A DNA stretch of 64,000 nt from Cryptomeria japonica (Eukaryota; Streptophyta; Pinopsida; Cupressales; Cupressaceae), in assembly GCF_030272615.1 (NCBI RefSeq), contig NC_081414.1, forward strand, positions 520,742,185-520,806,184, read 5' to 3'. This document shows, piece after piece, positions 10,797 through 21,911 of the stretch. Positions within the stretch are counted from its first letter, which is position 1; every line of letters begins with the position of its first letter. The position numbers and the translations under genes were made by a program. The notes under the pieces were generated by a model. The model was not told the origin of the DNA and made no database searches. It worked only from the letters and a program-made list of their open reading frames with translations.

Positions 10797-12936
10797 GTCC
10801 ATCTTCTATTGAAAAAGTCAAAATACAAAAAAAAAAGACAAAAGAAAAAAAGTAAAGCAAAAAATAATTCGTCCACTGGTGAAAACCTGGCAAACAGGCG
10901 CCTTGGGCAAGTACCATGATGAAAACCTGACAAACAAGCATCATGCGTAATCTATGAACTTCTTTCACACCACACTTGGGGGTAGGTTTCCTCCTTCATA
11001 TCATATTGCCCTTCATTATCCTATCATACCATGTCATACTCCTCCATTATCCTATTGTCCCTCATGTCCAGTTTCCCTTTCCACCTTTGATCTTGACAAG
11101 GCTGAGGATCTTCATGAGCATCATGCATCTTGTTTACAGCTTTCAGTCTATCATAGCTTTTGGTCTTTATCCATTTGCTTATTACAACCTTCCATCCATA
11201 TTCCCTGGCTTATTGCAACTTTCTGCCACTATCCCTTAGCCTATCCCAACCTTTAGTCCATGTCCCTTACCCATTCTTGGTCTTTCTTATCCTATCCATA
11301 TCTTATCACTATCCATACACTCTTTTTCATTCCTTGATCTTGATCTGACATAAGGACGCAAAATTTAAACATGGTTTCAAAAACCTCTTGACATGTCCCT
11401 CATGCCATGTCACAGCTTTACATTGTTATATCCAGTCTCTTGTCCCATCATGCAATAGCCCTTGAAAATTGCATCTGTATTGTCTCCATGATAAAAGGCC
11501 TTTGTCTTCCCTCTATCCACCATTATTTCAAAAAGCCTATTTATTCACCTGTCATATTCCTTGCCTTGCTAGACACTGGGGGGCAAAATCATAAAAATTG
11601 AAAAATGTGCTAAAAAAAATCAAAAAATGTCCTGAAATAATCCCTAAAAATCAAAAACTGTCCTAAAATAAATCCCTAAAAATCATATACTATCCTGAAA
11701 AAATCATTAAAAATTGAAAAATGTCCTGAAAAAATCATTAAAAAATTGAAAAATGTCCTAAAAAAAAATCATATAATGTCCTGAAAAAATCCAAAAAATC
11801 AAATAATGTCCTGAAAAAAAATCCCTCAAAAGTCAAATAAAGTCCTGAAAAAATAAACACAAAAAAAATTGTAAAAACTCGAAAAGCAAAACAAAACAAT
11901 ATCCCCTTTGTGCATAGACAAATCACTGAGCATCCCTCCAACGACAATCAATCACACATTGTGCTTTAATGGAATCATGCATTAACAGATGAACTTTTTC
12001 AATCAAACCAAACATTCAAACTGATCAAAATTGTCATATCAATCAACCTCAAAATCATTTGTCCTTGTCACTACTATCATGGGTCTTATATAGGGTGTCG
12101 TATACTCAAAACCAGACTGTGTCCTGTCTTAGATGGGGTACCGCATGTCCTAAAACCAGACAACATGATCGTCCTATCAACACTTTCAACTTTTGACAAT
12201 GAAGATCAAGATGTTTGTTTGACTTGTTGGAATTAGTGAGTCTTATCATTTATTGATTTATCTTCGATCATGTTCCTATGTTGCTCGATGATGTCACTGA
12301 GTGATTTAGAGTGACCGGGATGGTTCATGGTCCCTTTCTTTTTTTGTTGTGATTGTTGTTTGTCTACGATGTGTCTGTCTTTTGCAAAAAAGGGTTGCAT
12401 TTCAGCTTTGGCCTTCAATGCCATGATGCTACGCATCCGTTTTGCTACATTAAATAAAGGTTCTCACCTACAAAGTGCATTACTGAAAGCAAGTTTTTTT
12501 TTTCTTTGTCTCTAACTGTCCTCTGTCTCATTTCTTCTTACTAACATTTCTTCCATCAGTTCGGATAGTTAGTTCGGTCTAGTGCTCCGATTTCCCCAAA
12601 CACATATGCTGCATCCTGCATTCATTGGTTAGTACATTTGCATTACATCAAGCATCATATCAAGCATTTTATCCATTTCATATTATAAATGCATCGAAAA
12701 TACATCAAAATGTATCCATACATATTCCACAATAAATAGTGCATAAGACATCCATGCATGGAAAATAACATAAGTCATAACGCATTGCATCCCATCATAT
12801 CGATGCATATCATATCATATATCAAAATAATATCGGAGTACAAAATTGGACTATCTATCCTAAGTATGGCCCGCAGGCTGACTACATAATGTCAAACTAC
12901 ATTTGTCTCTGTGGTAAGGAGCACGTGCCTCTATCA
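10797..12936 (+). repeat. Spacer with A-rich ATGTCCTGAAAAAA array, no gene
   Basis: No coding frame is supported here. At 10870-10935 a GGTGAAAACCTGRCAAACA motif occurs twice; it is matched in Gypsy-2 at about 25759-25830. At about 11590-11840 there are some ten imperfect units of about 25-30 bp built on AAAAATGTCCTGAAAAAATC. The same array, inverted, is in Gypsy-2 at about 25230-25520. At 12080-12170 there is a CTTATATAGGGTGT plus CTCAAAACCAGAC motif, related to the array at 43075. Homology with Gypsy-2 resumes from about 10800 onward. Confidence 0.7.
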
Positions 12937-15183
12937 CTATGTGCTCCCTCTGTCCTCCTCATCCCTGAAATGTCTTAAGGATGATGTCCCTCCTATCCCA
13001 GGTCCTGGCTATGGTGGTCTCATACGTCCACTCACCCCCATGCTGCTCACTAACCTCCGAGAGCGTGCCCTGCTCTCTATCCTTGATCGTGCCCGATATG
13101 AAGTTGCTCTCTGATCTGGTGGAACTGCACTCTCATATAGTGTCCTCCAATGGCGTATCTCCTCTCCGGTCTCTACCAACATCTATGTCATCTCCCGTGC
13201 ACTAGCATCCCTAATCGACCCAATATACTCAGTGACTCTCTGTTCTTCTCGTTGTGTCTGAGCTATTGTTGTATCTCGAGCCGCTGTAAGTCTGGCTATC
13301 TCTGCTCTGAACTGCTCATGCTCTGTCCTCAAGATGGCATTCTGTCTCTCTAATGTCGCAATGTGATCATGTTGACTCACTATGGTAGCCCTGCACATCT
13401 CCATCTCCTCTATCCTAGTTGTCTCTGGCTCTATGGGTATATCCTGCAATGACTCCTGATTGGCTGAATCTGGCTCATAATTGTCATCCCCCTCATCATC
13501 TCTATCCTTGTCATCCTCCTCATCCTCATCACTGCCCTCATCCTTCTCATCCTCACCATCTCCCTCCTCCTCTCCTGTGAGTGGGAAGTCCTCTTGTCTC
13601 CTAGGTACCAGAATATTGGGATCTGTCAATGGCACTGGCTGTCGTCGTACAAACCATCGCTCATACTCCTCTGTCATCTCGGCATCCACCACATCTGATC
13701 TCCAATCCCACTGTCTCTATTGTAGTTGTGTGAAGTCAGCATATGCTATGTGTGGCTGAATCATACTCCCCCACTGACTCGTCTCTCTGTGAGATCGGGC
13801 AAAGTGTGCAGTCCTTCTAGGTACATCTTGCCTCTCTCCAAACTGTCGTCTGACTCTCTCCGGTAGGTACATCTCAATCACTCTCTGGTGATTCACTGGT
13901 CGCCCAATCAGGTATATCTCTTGTCTGCAATACGATAGCTCCTCACTGTCATCTGACCATCCAAGGCAATCAAGATATGGCCTCCATGTGAACTCTCTCA
14001 GTCTGTCTAGCTCATGTCGCCAATACAATATGTATCCAAAAGGACCCTGTCTCAGTGCTCCTCCATAGCAGTAAAAATATGGTCGATGTGGTACTACCTG
14101 TCTCTCTGCAATCGGTCGACATATGGCTATGTGCTCAAATGCCCATACCTGTAGCAATGTGACTCCATAGCTTAAAGTCTGCACTCCCTAATATGCTATC
14201 TGATGCAGCTGAAAATATAGCATAGCAAGTACACATGGTCCCCATGCGTACACTGTCCCCTCTGTCGCCATCCACTCTAGCACTCTTCCCCATCCAATAG
14301 GGAGTCCTTGTCCTCATCTGTCCCCTGCTAGTAGGCATGTTATAACCACGGCTATCACCACATATCATCAATCGTACTCTGAAGCCATGGTCTCCCAACC
14401 AATCTCCCTCTCTACGATATCCAGATCATCTGCATCGCACTCAAATAATCAGCACAAAGCATCTCTCCCTGTCATTTGGTCATATTCTATCATCTCTCCA
14501 TGAATTGGAATGCGAAGGATATGCCATACATCCTCTAGTGTTACAGTTGCCTCTCCAGTCGGCAGATGGAATGAGGAGGTCTCTGAATGCCATCGCTCTG
14601 CCAATGCGGTAAGCAGTCTTGTGTTTGCCCTAATCTCGGGCATGAATGTGATATAGTATATCCCAAGTCCTGCTAATATATCTCTATTCGTGCTTCTGAG
14701 TCTATGTCGTAACATGAAGCAGTCAGGTCGGTTCTCTCGCGTGATCAAAGGATACTATCGACTCTGCATCACAATTGGGGCACATTTTGTCAATTTTAGG
14801 GTTTGCTCCTATGGGCTACATTTCCTTGTTTCATGTCCAAATCAGGGTGTTTCTAATCTATTTTGACCTATCCTACCCTTGTCCCCCCTTTTCGGATCAT
14901 TCGCATGCTATTTTTGACCAAAATTAACTTCCCAGGGGACAACTGTGTCTGTGTAGCAACAACCTACACCTGTGTACCCTACACAAGCACAGGATGCGCT
15001 CACACAGGCGCAGAAGTCAGTTTCTGCATTCCCTGTGGGCCTCGCAATGTCCTGCAAGCAATCAAAATTCATAAAATTGACAATATGGGTTTTTGAGATA
15101 CATACCATTGCTCCCGTGTTGTCCGGTCGTCTGTACGCGCGTACACGTTCTCCGAGGTGATCTGCCATTGGAATGTTCTCCAT
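12937..15183 (-). pseudogene. Plant mobile domain (PMD) gene, antisense in Gypsy-1
   Basis: Proposed two-exon gene. Exon 1 (15183-15106) starts MENIPMADH. After a 342-bp intron, exon 2 (14763-12937) runs 609 codons in one frame to TAG at 12937-12939, giving about 634 residues. Exon 2 opens with the PMD signature: RPDCFMLRHRLRS, LLTALAERWHSETSSFHL, and GEATVTLEDVWHILRIPIHG. A conserved middle follows (GTVYAWGPCVLAML, YGGALRQGPFGYILYW), then a strongly acidic Glu/Asp run (about 13480-13570), then a heptad-like coiled coil (about 13190-13440). Several in-frame stops (14755, 14449, about 14360, about 14190, 13183) disable it, yet there is no frameshift. Known PMD proteins such as Arabidopsis MAIN and MAIL1 act in the nucleus in gene expression and silencing; a role here is unknown. 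It is antisense to the retroelement. Confidence 0.82.
14764..15105 (-). other. Proposed intron of the Gypsy-1 PMD gene
   Basis: Donor GTATGT directly follows codon GCA-ATG at 15106. The acceptor TTGTGATGCAG ends at 14764. Joining the exons keeps the PMD frame across the junction (phase 0). The interior holds the CACAGGCGCAG minisatellite (about 14941-15030). The Gypsy-2 copy has the same donor at the same place but CAA instead of CAG at the acceptor. An alternative is that exon 1 is a separate short ORF continuing to 14908. Confidence 0.5.
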
Positions 15184-15540
15184 CTCTCTACAAGTGTCCT
15201 TTTCCAGAGCAACAAATCCTCCTCTTTGGCTAGTGAAAATGAGCAATTTTCACTCTCTTTGTCTCATTTATAGATCTTTGTCAGTCCATAGGTGGACGTG
15301 CACCCTCTCCATCTTATGTTGGTCGCGGTCTTTTACATCTTTAATTGCTTGTCCTTTGTGCATCCGGTCTCCGATTGTCAGTCTGTTTGCTTCTATCATG
15401 TTCTATCATTCTTATCAATCAATTGGCCTCTTTTCTGGATGTTTCCCACCAATTCCTCAAGGGGGCATGCATATGTCATTGTCAGTATCTGGGGCATTTT
15501 AATTATTTTTCTTTGAAACAATGCTTAATATCTCATTGTC

Positions 15541-15556
15541 TCAAAGAGGTGCAAAA
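15541..15556 (+). other. Polypurine tract of Gypsy-1
   Basis: TCAAAGAGGTGCAAAA immediately precedes the 3' LTR. The same tract with GGGG precedes the Gypsy-2 LTR (21539-21556, minus strand) and the LTR start at 63830. It primes plus-strand DNA and fixes the element's orientation. Confidence 0.85.
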
Positions 15557-17102
15557 TGTAGACGTCTAAAATGGTCAATGCTTGCGGAATCATACTTTAA
15601 TATTTGTGCATTGCCTTATTTTAGGGTTTTTGCGTCGCATTAACATTTCTCCTATGTCACACACTTGGTTTTTATCATTTGCGAGCATCAAGTCCTTCTT
15701 CTGCATTCTTCATTTGTCTCGCTTTCGAATTTGGTCTTGTCGATAATAATATTTGTCATGATTTTGATCGATCTTATCCTATCGCATCAATGTGCGTGCT
15801 CATTTGGCATATTTTGACATCATCAATCCTAATCAATGATGGAATTAGGGTTTTGTCCTCTTATCAATCTTATCATCATGCGATCGATTGGTCATCAATC
15901 GTTGTCATTATCAATCTTGTCATCATGCGATTGATTTGTCATTGATCGTTGTCATTTTCAATCTTGTCATCTTGCGATCGATTTGTCATCGATCGTGGTC
16001 ATTTTCAATCTTGTCATTTTGCAATCTATTTTGTCATTGATCCTTGTCTTCTTGTCAATTTTGTCATTTTGTGATCGATTTGTCATCGATCGTCGTCTTT
16101 CTCAATCGTGTCAATTTGGATCAATTAGTCATTGTTCCTCGTCAATCGGTGCATTTATCAATCAAATCATTTGTCAGCATTGGTCCTTTGTCAATCTGAA
16201 TCATGATCAAATCGAATCGATATCAATGATCCTTTGTCAAGACCTAATTGTCATTCTTGCATTTTCTAATTCATCTTGTAGGGTTTCATGATTTATTCAT
16301 TTAACCTTGTTTGTCATTTCTCCCTCTAGGTTAAATAGTTTATTTATCCTAAGTCTTCTTATCACAATTAAATGTTTATTTAATTCGCTAACTAATTCTT
16401 CCCTCTTTGTGAATTAATTAATAAATGAAAATTTGTTAATTAATTCACTTAATTCCTAATTTCCTCATTTTCTAAATTTCTTAATTCCTAATTTCCTCAA
16501 TTTTCTAATTTCCTAATTTCTAATTCATCTAATTTCAATTCTCTCCTATTTTTCTCCTAATTTCATGGGAATGACATTTCGAGTTGTCATAATTTGTCAT
16601 AATTGACAATCAATCAATTTTGACATAGAAATTTGTCATAATTTTGTCAAGATTATCAATCAATCAATTTTGCATAGAAAGTGCAAATTTGTCATAATTT
16701 GTCATGTTTGTCATTCTTGATTTGCAATTTCCATTTGAATCAAATTCATGCTAATTTTGTCTTTTCTCCAATTTGTCTATAAATTGGATGAATTTCTTCA
16801 ATCAAGGCCCCTGGTCCCTGGTCGAATCAATCACGCTTCTAGTATTCTTGCGCTATCGTCTTGTCTACTTGCTTTCACATCATGCTTATGCACTAGTAGA
16901 TGAGATCCACAACAAAGCTATTTGAAGGAGAAAGAAGGACAATGGAGCCACATGAAGGAGACATTCAAGTTTGCAATGGTTTGCGTTTGAATTGATGTCT
17001 TGTTTTCATGTCTTTATTGAGTGTTTTTAGGATTGGTCATTGCAATTTAGTTTTCGTGATTGAACTAGGCTAATATTGATTATTTCCGAATTCCTATCTA
17101 CA
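15557..17102 (+). repeat. 3' LTR of Gypsy-1
   Basis: Direct repeat of 3357-4913 with TGTAGACGTC start and TCTACA end, the GTCAT array, the AT-rich block and a TATAAAT box at 16778-16784. It abuts the resumed Copia gag at 17103. Confidence 0.93.
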
Positions 17103-17545
17103 ATGGCATCTTCTATTTTACCACCTGCACTCTTGATATCTCCAACAATGGTTTTGATTCTTATTCCATATTGTTGAATGGTCTCACCTTCAACCATCCA
17201 CATATCTTCAAACTTCCCTCTAAGGCTTTATTCCTTAGCCTGTTTTACATGCTCATCACCGCCATAGATATTTTCAAGAGTATCTCATGCCTCTTTGGGA
17301 TTTACGTTATCCTGAACATCAATAAACTCAATGTCAGATAAACTACTAATTAGGGCTTCCATGACTTGCCCATTCTCCAGCATCTCTCTCTTTTGGTCAT
17401 CGGTAAGGGTACCGGTAGGAGCAACATAGGCAGTCTCAACATAGCTCCAGTGTTGAGCACCCATGCTTATGATGTATATCTTCATTCTGTCTTTTCATAT
17501 ACTGAAATTTTCTCTGTTAAACTTTGGACCTTCCCTCTTCATCAT
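17103..17545 (-). pseudogene. Copia gag N-terminal half (decayed)
   Basis: ATG at 17543-17545 begins a gag with FNRENF near its start, then the 66-codon open piece 17485-17285 (MGAQHW, LTDDQKREMLENGQVMEALISSL), then LENIYGG and KFEDMWMVEGETIQQY, a UBN2-type pattern. Stops at about residue 17 (a Trp codon changed to TGA), at 17285 and near 17238 break it. At 17103-17107 it is cut by Gypsy-1 and continues in frame at 3356 once one copy of the 5-bp target duplication is removed. Confidence 0.88.
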
Positions 17546-17602
17546 TAGACTGTGATCTTTACCTCAAGCGGTTAAGCTTATAGCACAGAGGACCTGGAGA
17601 AT

Positions 17603-17614
17603 GCTATGATATCA
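17603..17614 (-). other. Primer-binding site of Copia-A (initiator tRNA-Met type)
   Basis: On the minus strand TGATATCATAGC lies two bases from the LTR edge. It differs at two positions from the TGGTATCAGAGC site that many Copia elements use to pair with initiator tRNA-Met. Confidence 0.7.
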
Positions 17615-17616
17615 AT

Positions 17617-19078
17617 TGAGAACTCAATGATGAACAGATATTACTAACCCAATACTGAGAGGGGGGGTGAATGAGTATAGACAAAAATACAATCCTAAAC
17701 CGGTTTGACAGCAAACACTTTAAATGACTGGCAAACAGTGACACCGGTTTGGAACAGAGTGCAACCGATAAAGCTAAGAATGCCTGAGACAAGCATTAAT
17801 TAGTTACTCACTTATCTTTTCACTCAACTCAAGACTACACTACCATTTCACCCTTATGCATAAACATGTAATCTATCATCAGATCATAATAACAGCTAGT
17901 TCAACATGTTTTATTGACAGGCATAAAACACAGAACCATCATATGCTTGACAGACAATAGGAAAGCATCACAAGATAAAAGCATCACACATGACACACAT
18001 ATTTTTCACATGGAAACCCAACTGGGAAAAACCACGATGGGGATGAATACCCACAAGTTGTTTTTGAACTCTTTAGAAGTCCACTTTGTTAGGAGCCTTG
18101 TCCGGTTAGAGACATTACAATAGGTTCTGCTAGGAACCGATCTTGTTAGGGATCACCCGGTTAAGGGATGGCTACAATACCCGGTTAAGGGTTAAACCCT
18201 ATTAAAGGTTACCTTGTTAGAGGATTTTAAGAACTCAATAGCTAAAGGATTTCGAACTCAATAACTTTGAATTACCCTGTTAAAGGATTTACAGCAAGTC
18301 GGTTAAGGCTACCCTGTTAAGGGATTTTCCAACTGTTGAGGTGGTTAGAGATCAATAGGTATTACAATGATCTAGTAACAGCACCCAATGCCAATGCAGA
18401 TCCGCTTAAGCTCCTTTTCACCTTCTGCACTTACACTCTGCGGGTATCACTTATCTCCTTTTGGTCTGGCAAGAATCACGTATCCCTTCTCTTGGATACA
18501 CACACACAACTTTTGCCAACAACCTCAGAAAGAGACACAACATTGACCTTATAGGAAAACAGATAGGTCGGTAGCATAAACCCTAAACCCAAAACCTGTT
18601 AGGTTAAGGAATTCAAACGGTTCAATCCTGACCGTTGAGAACACTCCATTAATTGCAACAATCTTGATCCAATCTCAAGACATTCTCCATCGTCCATTTT
18701 CATCGATTTCATGGCAGCTGATAACCCATCACATGTTATCACCGTTTTACAGACTTCGCACATTCCCGAGGTAGATAGGAACAATCTCCTCCATGCAAGA
18801 TCCTTCACAAGGCTGACGTGGCAACATGATCTGTTCTTCGTTATAATGCTAACTCATCACACAATGTCACCGGTTGAGCCACACAGGCTTGAAGCACTTC
18901 AACCGGAAACCCTGAAGTTGAGACTCCCAACCGGTAGTCATACAACGCTTCCATGTGCCGATTCCCATAACCATAAGCCGGTTCTCTCATCTATCGTTTC
19001 TCACCTCTTCAACATATTGACATCAATGACAACATACAATGTCATTATGTCCTCATACCGGTTCACATAATGCCAATA
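17617..19078 (-). repeat. 5' LTR of Copia-A
   Basis: Begins (plus strand) TGAGAACTCAATGATGAAC and ends ACATAATGCCAATA. It matches the solo LTRs at 40111-41660 and 44143-45721, whose ends are TGATAACTCAATG and TGCCAACA. It contains the Copia-typical run GAGGGGGGGTGAATG, many CCGGTT words, a CCTGTTAAAGGATT repeat zone (about 18180-18330) and a telobox-like AAACCCTAAACCC near 18578. The outer target duplication cannot be tested because the other LTR is outside the window. Confidence 0.88.
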
Positions 19079-20139
19079 GGTTGTGTGGCAGCAAATGCCT
19101 TATTGGCATGACTTGACCTTTCGACAAGACCCTTTCTCCCTCTTGGCGGTCGGTGGAAGTCATACCGATATGTGACATCCCCAATGATGTGATATCATCA
19201 GCTCTGTTGGGCCCACTTCGCTCCATGTCTGCAAGAATCCATGTGGTGACTATTTGTTTGTCCACCCAAACTGTGACTTATTCATATGGGGCCCACTTTG
19301 CCCATGTGTTCGCGAGTATCCAATAGACAATCATTCATTGATCCATTCTAGTTTTAAGTTGTACGTATGGGTCCCTTTAGTAATGTAGTGTTTAATGTTT
19401 TTTTTCGGCGAGATGAGTTTCAGAAAGAGCCCTTTTGCCTTTTATTGGACTGTGTGGGTTATATCAAAATGGGGCCCATGGTGGATGGCTAAAGGATCTG
19501 ATGTGACATGTTTACTATCACATCAGAAAATGAATGTTCACTTGGAGAGGCATGTGTATTTTTTGAGGTTCGTCTTCCTTTCGCCAAGACCTACCCTTTT
19601 GGCAAGACCAAGCTTGCATCTTGTCGTATGTGGTAGATACACCAAAATGATGCTTTTTCGGTGTGACTTGTGTTAAGTCCTATCGACACACCTTTGCTTT
19701 TTAGTGTAACATGGCACTTTTGCGATAATAATTTTGCTTCATTGTGAAAGGAGAACAAGTCTCAATGATAAAAATCTGAGTGTTGTTTTGACCGATATAG
19801 ATGATTTTGATGCCACATCTACAGCCCGATAGACATAAAGATATATGTGGTTGTTGACCAACCTTGACTGAGCGACTTGGATGATTAAAATAAAGACAAG
19901 TGGTCGAGAATGAAATCTAATATGCAGAGGTCAGTGCTTATAGAGGTGATGGTTGATTTCAATGAGGTAGTTATCTATCTCATTGAGAATAGAGTTCGAA
20001 TGCAGAGAGGAATAAACTAATCGGAGTAAGTAAAGATCCAATTAGATTCTAAATTGAATTTAACGAATAACCTTGTGCAAAAGTTGGTGGCTCTAGGATG
20101 ATGTTAAATCTTTAGTTGGTGAGATTTGACAGCTATGAG
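19079..20139. other. Unclassified sequence between Copia-A and Gypsy-2
   Basis: No coding frame, RNA gene or terminal repeat is recognised. It contains repeated GGGCCCACTTYGC words near 19207 and 19291. It was the target of Gypsy-2, because 20135-20139 (ATGAG) pairs with GTGAG at 37801-37805 as a near-perfect target duplication. Confidence 0.5.
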
Positions 20140-21538
20140 TGTAGATAGGAATGTGGAAATCATCAAAGCAATTCAAATGCAAACCATCGCAAATGCGGAT
20201 GTCTCCTCCATGATTCTCCATTGTCCTTCTTTCTCCTTCAAATAGCTTTGTTTTGTGGATCTCACCTTCAAGTGCATAAGCATAATGTGAAAGCAAGATT
20301 GACAAGACGGTAGCGCAAGAGTACTAGAAGCATGATTGATTTGGGGATTCGAAAATGTGATCAATTGGGATCTTTGATTGAAGAAATTCATCCAATTTAT
20401 AGACAAATTGGATAGATGACAAGATTGGCATGAAGAGATTTGAAAGGAAATTTCAAATCAAAAATGACAAATATGACAAATTATGACAAATTGACACTTT
20501 CTATGCAAGATTGATTGATTGATAATTATGACAAATTATGACAAATTGCTATGCAAAATTGATTGATTGACAATTATGACACATTATGACAAATTGCTAT
20601 GTCATTCCCATGAAATTAGGAGAAATATTAGAGAAAATAGAAAATTAGATGAATTAGAAATTAGGAAATTAGAAAATTGATGAAAATTAGAAAATTAGGA
20701 ATTAGGAGAAATTAGTAAATTGGAAAATTAGGTAAATTAATTAATAATTTTTCATTTATTAATTAATTCACAAAGAGAGAAGAATTAGTTAGCCAATTAA
20801 ATAAATATTTAATTGTGACAAGAAGACTTAGGATAAATAAACTATTTAACCTAGAGGGAGAAATGACAAACAAGGTTAAATGAATAAATCATCAAACCCT
20901 AGAAAATGCAAGGACAACAATTAGGTCTTGACAAAAGATAATTGATATCGATTCGATTTGATCATGATTCTGACTGACAAAGGACCAATGTTGATAAATG
21001 ATTTGATTGATAAATGCGCCAATTGAAGAAGAACAATGACAAATTGATCCAAATTGACATGATTGAGAAGGATGACGATCAATGTCAAATCGATCGCAAA
21101 ATGACAAGATTGAAAATGACAACGATCGATGACAAATCGATCGCAAAATGACAAGATTGAAAATGACAACAATCGATGACAAATCGAATGACAATGATCG
21201 ATGACAAATCGATCACAAAATGATAAGATTGATAAGAGGACAAAATCCTAATTCCATCATCGATTAGGATTGACGATGTCAAAATATGATAAATGAGCAC
21301 GCACATTGATGCGACAAGATAAGATCAACCAAAATCATGACTAAAGATTGTTATCGGCAAGACCAAAATTGAAAGCAAGACAAATGAAGAATGTAGGAGG
21401 ACTCGATTCTCGCAAATGATAAAGACCAAGTGTGCAACATAGGAGAAATGTTAATGTGGCACAAAAACCCTAAAATAAGGCAATGCACAAATGTTAAAGT
21501 ATGACTCCACAAGCGTTGACCATTTTTAGACGTCTACA
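20140..21538 (-). repeat. 3' LTR of Gypsy-2
   Basis: Minus-oriented LTR, plus-strand ends TGTAGATAGG and GTCTACA. It is about 120 bp shorter than its partner 36281-37800: about 92 bp is missing after position 20170 and a smaller piece near 21270. TATA box complement at 20395-20401. Confidence 0.92.
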
Positions 21539-21556
21539 TTTTGCCCCTCTTTGAGA
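21539..21556 (-). other. Polypurine tract of Gypsy-2
   Basis: Minus strand TCTCAAAGAGGGGCAAAA directly upstream of the 3' LTR, identical to the tract at 63812-63829 and nearly so to that of Gypsy-1. Confidence 0.87.
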
Positions 21557-21911
21557 CAATGTGATATTAAGCATTGTTTCAAAGAACAATAATGAAAATG
21601 CCCTAGACAATGATAATGACATATGCATGCCCCCTCGAAGAATTGGTCGGAAACATCCAGAAAAGAGGCCAATTGATCGATAAGAATGATAGAAAATGAT
21701 AGGAGCAAACAGACTGACAATCGGAGATCGGATGCACGAATGACAAGAAATTGAAGGTGCAAAAGACCGCGACCAGCATGAGATGAAGGGAGTGCACGTC
21801 CATCTATGCACTGACAAAGATCTATAAATGAGACAAAGAGAGTGAAAAGTGCTCATTTGCACTAGCCAAAGTGGCGGATTTGTTGCTCTCGAAAAGGATG
21901 CTTGCAGAGAG

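Larger units (their letters stand above)
3357..17102 (+). mobile_element. Ty3/Gypsy-type non-autonomous element with antisense PMD gene (Gypsy-1)
   Basis: Complete LTR element of 13.7 kb. LTRs at 3357-4913 and 15557-17102 begin TGTAGA and end TCTACA. The PBS lies five bases after the 5' LTR and a polypurine tract abuts the 3' LTR, giving plus orientation. Flanking 5-mers are GTGGT (3352-3356) and ATGGC (17103-17107). They are compatible with one GTGGC duplication that took a transition in each copy, because removing the element puts the Copia gag back in frame. Inside are a leader, one gag-like Pro/Ser/Gln-rich ORF, an A-rich spacer and a PMD gene on the minus strand. No reverse transcriptase, RNase H or integrase is present. 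Leader, spacer, PMD region and LTRs match Gypsy-2, which has pol, so this is inferred to be a non-autonomous relative mobilised in trans. Confidence 0.92.
17103..19078 (-). mobile_element. Copia-A 5' part (gag start, PBS, 5' LTR)
   Basis: Continuation of the Copia element of 1-3356 on the far side of Gypsy-1. It contains the first half of gag, a PBS and a 1.46-kb LTR. The LTR family is the same as the solo LTRs at 40111-41660 and 44143-45721. Confidence 0.9.

Noticed and set aside
13481-13759. Plus-strand Ser-rich open frame.
   Set aside because: It is the complement of the acidic Glu/Asp run of the PMD gene; low complexity makes the other strand open.
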